Assembly: GCF_900102895.1 (NCBI RefSeq) | Contig: NZ_FNGD01000014.1 | Coordinates: forward strand, 62,001-126,000 | Direction: 5' to 3' | Length of the DNA stretch: 64,000 bases | DNA from: Arthrobacter sp. ov407 | GTDB taxonomy: Bacteria; Actinomycetota; Actinomycetes; Actinomycetales; Micrococcaceae | Part shown: positions 57,250 to 64,000 of the stretch, piece by piece | Numbering within the stretch: the first letter of the stretch is position 1 | Layout of the letters: each line of letters begins with the position of its first letter | Made by a program: the position numbers and the translations under genes | Notes under the pieces: model-generated | Told to the model about the DNA's origin: nothing | The model's input: the letters and a program-made list of their open reading frames with translations, nothing else | Database searches by the model: none

Positions 57250-58062
57250 TTACGGAGTGTCGACAACGCCTGGGGCGCTCGCCGATATTGCCAATTCCGC
57301 CGTTTCGACTCGGACCGTGTTTGCCCTGGCAGCTTTCAACGCCGCTTTGGCGGCGGTCAATGAGCCGGTGTTCAATGTCTCCAGCCGCAGTTGCTCCGTC
57401 GCCGACGCCACGGCCTCTTCGTGCTCTTGCCTATGAGTAGAGGCAGACTTGGCCGCGTGATTTACGGCAGCTGCCAGTTGACGCACTTGCTGGCCATCCT
57501 CGGCGCGGCAAGCTACTAAAGTCGCAAATTCCGCGCCCTCCAGCATCAAATAAAGCTCACGCATGTCATGCGTCTTGTTTTTCTTCAAGAGGCCGCCCGC
57601 CAGCAATCCCACAGGTCCAAACATCAGGCCGCCAGCAGCCATCCTCGTCAGAGTGGCGCGGCTACTCGTGGCGAGATTGCCAGCGGTGTCGACAGTAGCC
57701 CGCACGGTGTCGTCCATTGTGTAAGTACCCTCAGGCAACACGAGCTCGTGCTGAAAGATACGGATGGGCCCCTTGGCTCCGGAATATGTGCCCAGATGTT
57801 CGCGACCGACGGAACCAGACGACTTGAGTCGCCTTTCAGCTGATTTCAACCGCGACTCTCGCGCCTTCTCTTCAGCCCGGACAGATTTCTCCGCAACCTT
57901 GATGTTTCGTTCGTACTCGAGAACCGCGTCGTAGTGTTCGCGCTCTAAATCCGACATTGCCGCCAGTCTCCGGCGGTGCCGGACAACAATCCACACAAGG
58001 ATAGATACCGCTACCAGCGTGACCACGGCAGCCACTAGGATGCCAGTGCTCGCTTCCCCCAT
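57250..58062 (-). CDS. membrane-anchored coiled-coil protein of unknown function
   Basis: 270 residues. N-terminal membrane helix (about 8-27: ILVAAVVTLVAVSILVWIVV) with a basic stop, a coiled coil (about 35-80: LEREHYDAVLEYERNIKVAE, KSVRAEEKARESRLKSAERR), then a beta/alpha domain (IRIFQHELVLPEGTYTMDDT, GLMFGPVGLLAGGLLKKNKT, ELYLMLEGAEFATLVACRAE) and a C-terminal helix. The middle resembles PH-like or SHOCT-associated domains seen in actinobacterial unknowns. It faces the helicase gene, with 160 bp between starts. Confidence 0.7.
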   Translation of the reverse strand: MGEASTGILVAAVVTLVAVSILVWIVVRHRRRLAAMSDLEREHYDAVLEYERNIKVAEKSVRAEEKARESRLKSAERRLKSSGSVGREHLGTYSGAKGPIRIFQHELVLPEGTYTMDDTVRATVDTAGNLATSSRATLTRMAAGGLMFGPVGLLAGGLLKKNKTHDMRELYLMLEGAEFATLVACRAEDGQQVRQLAAAVNHAAKSASTHRQEHEEAVASATEQLRLETLNTGSLTAAKAALKAARANTVRVETAELAISASAPGVVDTP

Positions 58063-58226
58063 TTTTATTTCCTCATTCGCTTTTTAGTGCCAAGAAGTGA
58101 CACCGTGGAGAAATATATATCACGCAGACTGGAACGTCAGTTGTCACAACTGCCCACTCGGATAGGCGGCTTTCAGCTCCGGCTCGGATCCCACCGATCT
58201 TGAGACAGAAGCTATACCCTGGCGCA

Positions 58227-61200
58227 GTGACTAATTTCATTGGGGGAGTGGCAGCGGGGCAGCTGCCCGAGGGCTTGTATGAACTACTCAGCACGGAGCT
58301 ACTCGGCACACGCCTGGACCAAGCACCAGAGTTGCAGCCGATCTTCGCAGACATCGAGGACGACGATAGCCCGGACATCCTTTCCCGCCACGTCGCCGAC
58401 GCCGTCCGCCAAGCCCTCACAGCGGCCAAACCAACCGAACGCGTCGCCCTCGCGAACAAGCTCCTGCAGGAGCTGCAGCACAGCGACCGTATCGCCGAAG
58501 GCCCCACCCAGCTCCAGTCACTCCATCGCCCAGACACCCTGAAACGCCGCAGCCTCCACCGCCCCACCACCAAGCTGAGCGACTCCGCACTGCTCACCAA
58601 CAGCAAGGACGATCCGAACCTCGCGGCGGAGCTACGGACCGAAATTGAGTCCGCGGATACCGTCGACCTACTGTGCGCTTTCGTCCGTTGGACAGGCCTC
58701 CGCCTGCTCCATCCGGCGCTTGAGGAGCTCAAGGAACGCGGCGCCAAACTCCGCGTCATCACCACGACTTACATGGGCGCCACAGAACGCCGCGCCATCG
58801 ACGAGCTCGTGACCCGGTACGGGGCGGAGGTGAAGATCAGCTACGAAACCCAGGCCACCCGCCTCCATGCCAAAGCCTGGCTGTTCCGCCGGAACTCAGG
58901 ATTCGACACCGCCTACGTCGGCAGCTCCAACCTCAGCCAAGCGGCCCTCCTCGACGGTCTCGAATGGAACGTCCGGCTCAGCTCCGTTGGCACGCCGGCC
59001 CTGCTGAACAAGTTCGAGGTCACTTTCGACAGCTACTGGGCGCAACGTGCCTTCCAAAGCTACGATCCGGAACGCGACGGCGAAAAGCTAGATGCCGCGC
59101 TGGAACGCAACGGTGGCCGGCGTACGGCAATCCAGGGGGCAGCCACTGGACTCGAGGTCCAGCCGTTCCTCCACCAGGAGGAGATGCTTGAAGACCTGGA
59201 GGCCGAGCGGCTCAAGGGTTTCGACCACAACCTCGTGGTCGCAGCCACAGGAACCGGGAAGACCGTCGTCGCAGCGCTGGACTACAAACGCCTGTGCGAG
59301 GCGGCCGGCCGTGATCTGAAGCTGCTCTTTGTTGCCCACCGCCAGGAAATCCTGCAACAGGCCATGCGCACCTACCGAGACGTCATGCAGAAGGGTGCCT
59401 TCGGCGAACTTTACGTCGGGGAACACAAACCCGAGCAATGGAGGCACATCTTCGCCTCCGTCCAGTCGCTCTCATCCCTCGGCATTGAACAGCTGGCACC
59501 GGAATTCTTCGACGTCGTCGTGGTCGATGAATTCCACCACGCCATGGCGTCAACCTACCGCCGGCTGCTGGACCACCTGCAGCCGAAGCAGCTCCTCGGA
59601 CTGACCGCGACGCCGGAACGCGGCGACGGCGTCGACGTCGCTAAGCAGTTCTTCGACGGTCGCACCGCCAGCGAACTGCGCCTCTGGGACGCGCTGGATG
59701 CCGATCTGCTGGTGCCGTTCCACTACTTCGGCGTCTCCGACGATGTCGACCTCAGCCAATTGGAGTGGAAGCGCGGCAATTACGACACCGCGCAGCTGAA
59801 CAACCTGTACACCGGCAACGACGCCCGCGCCGCCAAGGTGATCCGCGAACTCCGTGACAAGGTCACCAGCACGGAGCAGATGCGGGCCATCGGCTTCTGC
59901 GTCTCGGTCCAGCACGCCCACTACATGGCCGAGGTCTTCAACCGCGCCGGGATTGCCTCCGTTGCCGTCGACGGGAGCACCGACGACGCCGACCGGGCGG
60001 CGGCGCTGAAGCGCCTCGCCGCACGCGAGATCAACTGCATCTTCGCCGTCGACCTCTTCAACGAGGGCCTGGACCTGCCGCAGGTGGACACCATCCTGAT
60101 GCTCCGGCCCACGCAAAGCGCCACGATCTTCCTGCAGCAACTGGGACGCGGGCTGCGCCGTGCCGAGGGGAAGGCGGTGCTGACAGTCATGGATTTCATC
60201 GGACAGCAGCGCCGGGAGTTCCGTTTCGATCTGCGCTACCGGGCGCTCACCGGCTATGGGCGCAAGGAGCTCGAAAAGGCCGTTGAGGACGAGTTCCCGT
60301 ACCTGCCGTCGGGCTCGCAGATCGTGCTGGACCGGGTGGCGCAGAAAGTTGTGCTGGACAACATCAAGGCGCAGCTCCGGTTCAACCGCGTCCAGCTGGT
60401 CCGAGACATCGCCTCGTACGCGGAGACCGAGCTGGAAGCCTACCTGCAGCGGTCCGGGAACGACGTGAGGTCGATCTACCGGTCCACCAAGGACTCGTGG
60501 ACCGGCTACCTGCGCCAGGCCGGCCTGATCGAGGGGTTCTCGCCGTTGGAAACGGTCCTCCTCGGAAGGATTCGGGAGCTCTCCGACGCCGACGAGAAAA
60601 AGCTCCTCGGCCGCATGGCTGCGCTGATCCATGTGGACGATCCGGAACGCGCCGAGGCCTACTCGATGCTCGTCGGGGCCGACGCGCCCCGCTATGCGGA
60701 GCTCGGCATGCGGGAACAGACGTTTGCCCGCATGCTGTTCTACACGCTCTGGGACGACGGCGGCGGTTTCCAGTCGTACGACGCCGGGCTGGACTACCTG
60801 CGCGGCTACCAGTTTGTCTGCAGCGAGATCCGCCAGATCGTGAAGCTCGGTGTGGCCGCGTCCAAGCATGCAGCCAAGGGCCTCGGTGCGGGGCTGCAGC
60901 ATATTCCGCTGCTATCACACGCCACCTACCGGCGTGAGGAGATCCTGGCGGCGCTGCAGTACGGTTCGCTGGAGCTCGGCAAGAACGTGCAGCACCGCGA
61001 GGGCGTGGCCTGGTGTCAGGCGACATCCACGGACGCCTTCTTCGTCACGCTCAACAAGGACGACAAGAAGCACTCGGCAACCACCATGTACAAGGACTAC
61101 GCCATCAGCCCGGAGCTGTTCCACTGGGAATCGCAGAACGCGACGTCACCCGGAAGCTCGACGGGAAAGCGCTATCTGGACAGGGCCGGACACGGCTCGA

Positions 61201-61382
61201 AAATCCTGATCTTCACCCGGGATACGTCGGAAGACGAGACTGGGTTGACCGTTCCCTACACCTGCCTGGGCCAGGTGGACTATGTGCAGCACGCGGGGGA
61301 GAAGCCGATTGTCATCACCTGGAAGCTGCACCGGCCCATGCCGGCCGACGTGTTTGCGGCTGCTGCCGCAGTGGCGCAGTGA
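58227..61382 (+). CDS. PLD-nuclease / SF2 helicase / DUF3427 protein (defence-type)
   Basis: The frame opens at TTG 58200; GTG 58227 is taken as start (about 1,052 residues), with no good ribosome-binding site for either. Residues about 140-290 hold a phospholipase-D-like nuclease with HxK and GSSN (RLHAKAWLFRRNSGFDTAYV, GSSNLSQAALLDGLEWNVRL). The helicase follows: VVAATGTGKTVVAALDYKRL, VVVDEFHHAMASTYRRLLD, GLTATPERGDG, QQLGRGLRRAEGK. The last 350 residues are a DUF3427 region (DLRYRALTGYGRKELEKAVE, YLRGYQFVCSEIRQI). Such proteins occur in phage-defence islands. No partner methylase or toxin gene is adjacent, so it may act alone. Confidence 0.88.
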   Translation: MTNFIGGVAAGQLPEGLYELLSTELLGTRLDQAPELQPIFADIEDDDSPDILSRHVADAVRQALTAAKPTERVALANKLLQELQHSDRIAEGPTQLQSLHRPDTLKRRSLHRPTTKLSDSALLTNSKDDPNLAAELRTEIESADTVDLLCAFVRWTGLRLLHPALEELKERGAKLRVITTTYMGATERRAIDELVTRYGAEVKISYETQATRLHAKAWLFRRNSGFDTAYVGSSNLSQAALLDGLEWNVRLSSVGTPALLNKFEVTFDSYWAQRAFQSYDPERDGEKLDAALERNGGRRTAIQGAATGLEVQPFLHQEEMLEDLEAERLKGFDHNLVVAATGTGKTVVAALDYKRLCEAAGRDLKLLFVAHRQEILQQAMRTYRDVMQKGAFGELYVGEHKPEQWRHIFASVQSLSSLGIEQLAPEFFDVVVVDEFHHAMASTYRRLLDHLQPKQLLGLTATPERGDGVDVAKQFFDGRTASELRLWDALDADLLVPFHYFGVSDDVDLSQLEWKRGNYDTAQLNNLYTGNDARAAKVIRELRDKVTSTEQMRAIGFCVSVQHAHYMAEVFNRAGIASVAVDGSTDDADRAAALKRLAAREINCIFAVDLFNEGLDLPQVDTILMLRPTQSATIFLQQLGRGLRRAEGKAVLTVMDFIGQQRREFRFDLRYRALTGYGRKELEKAVEDEFPYLPSGSQIVLDRVAQKVVLDNIKAQLRFNRVQLVRDIASYAETELEAYLQRSGNDVRSIYRSTKDSWTGYLRQAGLIEGFSPLETVLLGRIRELSDADEKKLLGRMAALIHVDDPERAEAYSMLVGADAPRYAELGMREQTFARMLFYTLWDDGGGFQSYDAGLDYLRGYQFVCSEIRQIVKLGVAASKHAAKGLGAGLQHIPLLSHATYRREEILAALQYGSLELGKNVQHREGVAWCQATSTDAFFVTLNKDDKKHSATTMYKDYAISPELFHWESQNATSPGSSTGKRYLDRAGHGSKILIFTRDTSEDETGLTVPYTCLGQVDYVQHAGEKPIVITWKLHRPMPADVFAAAAAVAQ

Positions 61383-61400
61383 CATCGCAGGCCCGACGTC

Positions 61401-61487
61401 TCGACCCGTAATCGTGAGGCCGGGAGATTGAGCCGCCCCACCGCTACAGGCAAAACCCAAGGAATCGGCGAGATTCCGGGGGTTCTC
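61401..61487 (+). repeat. tRNA-Met-like 3' half with attached terminator, copy 1
   Basis: TCGACCCGTAATCGTGAGG then CGGGAGATTGAGCC and CCGCTACA resemble the anticodon-to-3' part of an elongator tRNA-Met, followed by an AACCC..GGGTT stem. It aligns without gaps to 62811-62897, about 70 of 87 positions identical by eye, offset exactly 1,410 bp. The 5' half is absent, so it is not a functional tRNA. Confidence 0.68.
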
Positions 61488-61770
61488 TGTCGTAATGACC
61501 AGAGCCTAGGTCAGCCCCATCCTCTGGGTTTCTTAGAATCCTTCATCTTCTATCGGAGGTAGATTTTTGTGGATGGTTCCCGACGCCCTTGCAACGTCCT
61601 GAAGCGGCTGGCGTTTGGGGCCGTGTCGGCTGTCTGAAGACTTCGAAGGGATAGGCAGGGTAAGTGGGCGGCTACGGCATGCCGGACGGCTCAGCACACC
61701 CGTGGCGCGCTATAAAGCTAACGCTAATAAGGGGAGATAGCTTCCCGAATCTTTCGAAGCCGACACCGCC

Positions 61771-61831
61771 GTAGGCCGAGCGTTCGACTGAAAATCGAAA
61801 GGTCACCGGTTCGACGCCGGTCGGAGCCACC
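61771..61831 (+). pseudogene. tRNA-Phe-like 3' fragment (GAA anticodon)
   Basis: A perfect anticodon arm TTCGA-CTGAAAA-TCGAA (61783-61799), variable AGGTC, T-arm ACCGG-TTCGACG-CCGGT and CGGAGCC-ACC 3' acceptor are present, with D-stem GAGC at 61778-61781. The matching 5' acceptor strand (GGCTCCG) and the 5' D-arm are missing. This is the pattern left when an element integrates into a tRNA gene. Confidence 0.7.
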
Positions 61832-61846
61832 GGCTAGAACTGCGCA

Positions 61847-61882
61847 GTTCCCAGTGTTTCCAAGGGAACGGCGGGGTTTTTT
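61847..61882 (+). terminator. T-run terminator after the tRNA-Phe fragment
   Basis: GTTCCC / GGGAAC stem with an 11-base loop, then GGCGGGG and six T residues. It probably was the terminator of the original tRNA gene. Confidence 0.6.
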
Positions 61883-62074
61883 CACTGCAGCCTGAAGCTC
61901 AGAATTCAACCTAGGCCAGCCGCAATCAGCCTAATTCTGGGGCGGACCTCTGGTATTCCCTTGGTAGACGCTGACACTGGCGTATGACCGTAGACGTAGA
62001 CCGGCAAGCCGCTGGGCCCCTTACGCTCCGTGGCGTTGGTCTGTCCCGCCGGTGGAGTGCGGGAGGATACCAAG

Positions 62075-62767
62075 ATGACGACAGACGTTCCCCCATCCCT
62101 TATTGCCCTTCTCGAAGATGAGCCGACTCCGCAGGTCTCGTTTGACTGGAACCGAGAGCCGTGGCGCCTACAGATGCATGACCTGCCGGATGTACTGGCA
62201 ACCCTAGACCAACTTCCGGACAGGGTAGACCGTCCGATCATCCGCGACGTAGTGCTGCGAGAACTCGACGGCGGGCGTGTGTTGTCCGCCTTCGTCCCTG
62301 CCATGGTTTGGGGCTGGGGAACAACGTCAGATAGGGGAGCCCTCCGAACTCGTTGGATACTGACGGAAATTGATGACAGAAGCCACGACCCGATGCTAGC
62401 GCCAGTCGTTCCGTCCGTGAGCGGTAGGTTGGAAGCCGGAGCCCAGGCGGCCCGGGACGACGGGCCGCATGAAGCGTTCCGATTGATGAATAACGACGGA
62501 GCCATCAAACACCTCGGACGTTCATACTTCACAAAGTGGCTGTACTTCGCATCCGCGCTTGAAGGTCCTGACGATGCGGCGGCTGCTCCCATCCTCGACG
62601 ACAAGATAGCCGGCTGGCTGGACAGAGAAGCGAAGTTTTCCCTGGACAGGACTACCGCATCTTACGCGCGGTATCTCGAGTTGTTGGCATGCTGGGGCGA
62701 GCGATACGGGCGCACCCGAGTTCAGGTTGAAAAGGCCATTTTCAAGCTCGCCACAGGCAGGGGCTGA
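62075..62767 (+). CDS. protein resembling the OGG-fold (8-oxoguanine glycosylase-like) family
   Basis: 230 residues from ATG 62075 with GGGAGGA upstream. Mostly helical: IIRDVVLRELDGGRVLSAFV, PAMVWGWGTTSDRGALRTRW, KHLGRSYFTKWLYFASALEG, ASYARYLELLACWGERYGRT, RVQVEKAIFKLATGRG. The HLGRSYFTKWLYFA segment resembles the helix-hairpin region of actinobacterial OGG-fold proteins. I do not see an obvious catalytic Lys/Asp pair. It sits between two Met-tRNA-like repeats, so it is probably cargo of an integrated segment. Confidence 0.6.
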   Translation: MTTDVPPSLIALLEDEPTPQVSFDWNREPWRLQMHDLPDVLATLDQLPDRVDRPIIRDVVLRELDGGRVLSAFVPAMVWGWGTTSDRGALRTRWILTEIDDRSHDPMLAPVVPSVSGRLEAGAQAARDDGPHEAFRLMNNDGAIKHLGRSYFTKWLYFASALEGPDDAAAAPILDDKIAGWLDREAKFSLDRTTASYARYLELLACWGERYGRTRVQVEKAIFKLATGRG

Positions 62768-62810
62768 CTCGGTCAAATCGTGCAGTGGAAGTAGCAGGGT
62801 TGGCTCATGG

Positions 62811-62897
62811 GCGACTCATAATCGTGAGGACGGGAGATCGAGCCTCTCCGCCGCTACAGACAAGACCCCCGGAATCCGCGAGATTTCGGGGGTCTTT
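62811..62897 (+). repeat. tRNA-Met-like 3' half with attached terminator, copy 2
   Basis: CGACTCATAATCGTGAGG contains a CAT anticodon loop, followed by a T-arm-like GGAGATCGAGCCTCTCC and CCGCTACA, then an AAGACCCCCGGAATC / GATTTCGGGGGTCTT terminator stem (62863-62896). The 5' half is degenerate. It is better preserved than copy 1. Confidence 0.68.
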
Positions 62898-63399
62898 CGA
62901 TTCCCGGGGGCAGCTTGATCCTGACGACCTTCCACCGGGTACTCCCCGAACCGCCACGTTTCTCTCAGTCGTGGATGAGGATGTTTTGGAACGGCAGGGA
63001 AGTTGGCCTCGGCGGCAGGAGTCAACTGACGAGAGGGCCGATTGGAGCGTGTGCTGGCTCGGCCAGAAGGGTTGGCCGAAGAATCCTTAGGGGCTTCGGC
63101 TTCGGCTTCGGCTTCCGCGGATTGCGGATTGGCCCGCGAGTCGCCAGATACCCATCACATCGTTAATTTTCAGGTGCCTGCGCGCGCTCTGGGGTCCCAC
63201 TCGACGTCAAAATGCTGGCACAGCGGTAACCCTGCTCTAGTTACTTCGTGGCACTTCAAGGAGCCCGGGGCAGGCTTTAGGAACTCGTCGGGCGAGGATA
63301 CGTGCACCCCGCAAGGAAGCCAGTGGTCCTTGGGTCTGCTGTAACTTAGAGCAGGGGCAGCGAAAGTCCCATTCAGCTCAAAATACGGGGGTAGTTGGC
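62898..63399. other. non-coding stretch
   Basis: About 500 bp without a convincing gene. It includes a short GGCTTC microsatellite (four units near 63090-63115). Small frames here have repetitive Ala/Ser or Arg-rich products and no family features. Confidence 0.5.
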
Positions 63400-63829
63400 G
63401 TGGAGGGTATCAATCTAGGGCTCAGGTGTCAGGACGTGCACTCGGGAGTTCGCAACGTGGACCCCAATTCTCCACTCCTCAGCCCCTTGAACGACACTCG
63501 TATCATCGGTATGGCCGCGACAATCGCAGGTCTCATACGTGGGCGAGATGTTATACAAGACGGACAAGCGCTGATGACGGTGGCCGCCGCTCAACTCGAC
63601 GTCAACATGCTGTCCTTTGATTCTGTGATCCGCGTACTTGAAGACGTAGATTTTGTTCAAGGCGCGCGTTCAACGGGTTGAATAACAAACTTGATCATCT
63701 GCTTGAGTTCTCCCAGTTCGATTACTGGGTGAAGGAGCCACATATGACTGTGTCAACCTGTTTGGAGCCCACCAGGGCGGCTAGAACGGTACCCATCGAC
63801 GGGCTTGCTGGGTGCTTCAGGTGATAGGT
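63400..63829 (+). pseudogene. possible small gene broken by a frameshift
   Basis: GTG 63400 opens 93 codons with plausible protein character (RIIGMAATIAGLIRGRDVIQ, DGQALMTVAAAQLDVNMLSF, DSVIRVLEDVDFVQ) and stops at 63681. A neighbouring frame continues LNNKLDHLLEFSQFDYWVKE and stops near 63826. The two may be parts of one former gene; alternatively the 93-codon frame is a complete small protein. No family recognised. Confidence 0.35.
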
Positions 63830-63899
63830 CGTATCATCACAACCAGGACAGGATCGACAAACAGCCCCGCCCCGTTTTGCTTACTTGTTAGGAGCTCAC

Positions 63900-64000
63900 A
63901 TGCCCAGGAGACCGTACAACTGGCAACCGGGCTTTGTGGCCGGCAGGGGCTCCGTTCTTCTGAGCGGAGCTGGCTGCAGCCTGAACTTCGCTGAGGTTTA
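63900..64000 (+). CDS. start of a gene running off the right edge
   Basis: ATG 63900 follows TAGGAG at 7-base spacing, and the frame is open to the window end: MPRRPYNWQPGFVAGRGSVL then LSGAGCSLNFAEV. Too short for a family call. Confidence 0.45.
   Translation, partial: MPRRPYNWQPGFVAGRGSVLLSGAGCSLNFAEV

Larger units (their letters stand above)
61383..62074. other. intergenic region carrying tRNA-derived scars
   Basis: Apart from the Met-like and Phe-like tRNA 3' fragments and two hairpins listed separately, no gene is evident in this 692-bp stretch. Its base composition is lower in GC than neighbours, as expected for acquired DNA. Confidence 0.6.

Noticed and set aside
59550..60902. 450-codon minus-strand frame inside the helicase gene
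   Set aside because: Antisense shadow of conserved helicase motifs.
61771..61831. Functional tRNA-Phe gene
   Set aside because: Anticodon and T arms are good, but the 5' acceptor strand and 5' D arm are absent, so it is a fragment.
63090..63118. GGCTTC repeats as a CRISPR or regulatory array
   Set aside because: Only about four 6-bp units with no spacers; a simple microsatellite.

Overview
The window is high-GC DNA with short intergenic gaps, frequent GTG/TTG starts and overlapping ATGA/GTGA gene junctions. Gene content (PASTA and Excalibur surface proteins, PucR regulator, TerD/TelA/TerC stress operon, many ABC importers, RecQ, acylphosphatase) fits a soil actinobacterium of the Arthrobacter/Pseudarthrobacter (Micrococcaceae) type. 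The assignment is from sequence style and family knowledge only. No rRNA, intact tRNA, transposase or CRISPR array was recognised.

Layout. 1-6300 holds housekeeping and envelope genes: a GH13 glucosidase start, an MscS channel, two tandem paralogous lipoproteins, a YegP-like protein, acylphosphatase, a cupin and a lipid kinase. 6332-12139 is a PucR-type regulator divergent from an FMN hydroxy-acid dehydrogenase plus a three-gene amino-acid-type ABC importer, followed by an MFS exporter. 13500-18930 has been shaped by duplication and decay: tandem SnoaL-like genes (the second still carries a piece of the MFS gene tail), an SRPBCC gene, fragments of a glycerophosphodiesterase and a third SnoaL copy, a frameshifted sigma factor, a VOC protein and a doubly frameshifted PepSY-like gene.

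19131-34488 contains a cupin, a frameshifted flavin monooxygenase, a nonsense-broken membrane protein, and then a catabolic locus. One leftward operon encodes a peptide-type ABC importer (binding protein, two permeases, two ATPases), aldo/keto reductase, HpcH/HpaI aldolase, Asp-box (sialidase-like) protein, SDR and DeoR regulator. Divergent from it is an 834-residue fusion of a DUF1537 sugar-acid kinase with PdxA2. These genes together look like uptake and breakdown of an unidentified sugar-acid compound and are the best candidate here for an uncharacterised pathway. Two repeated blocks (SRPBCC with a recQ tail, and VOC) occur in the same order on both sides of this region, about 19 kb apart. 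In the right-hand copy they flank an intact recQ.

37762-45000 has a K+-channel-like protein, small lipoprotein and zinc-ribbon genes, a broken gene beside a helicase-nuclease remnant, a TM2 protein, a truncated histidine phosphatase and a membrane-anchored Excalibur nuclease. 44910-55800 is an eleven-gene leftward Ter operon: TerC, three canonical TerD, TelA, an unknown, a degenerate TerD, another unknown, HpcH-like lyase, a PRTase-TRSP-StiP fusion and a HAD phosphatase. This matches the published Ter stress-response systems with a nucleoside-like-metabolite module.

56108-64000 has a PASTA-Excalibur lipoprotein, a sugar-ABC-permease scrap, a coiled-coil membrane protein and a 1,052-residue PLD/SF2-helicase/DUF3427 protein of defence type. 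Three 3'-halves of tRNA genes (two Met-like with attached terminators exactly 1,410 bp apart, one Phe-like) then mark a probable integration hot spot around an OGG-fold-like gene. The last kilobase is poorly coding, with one broken small gene and one gene entering from 63900.
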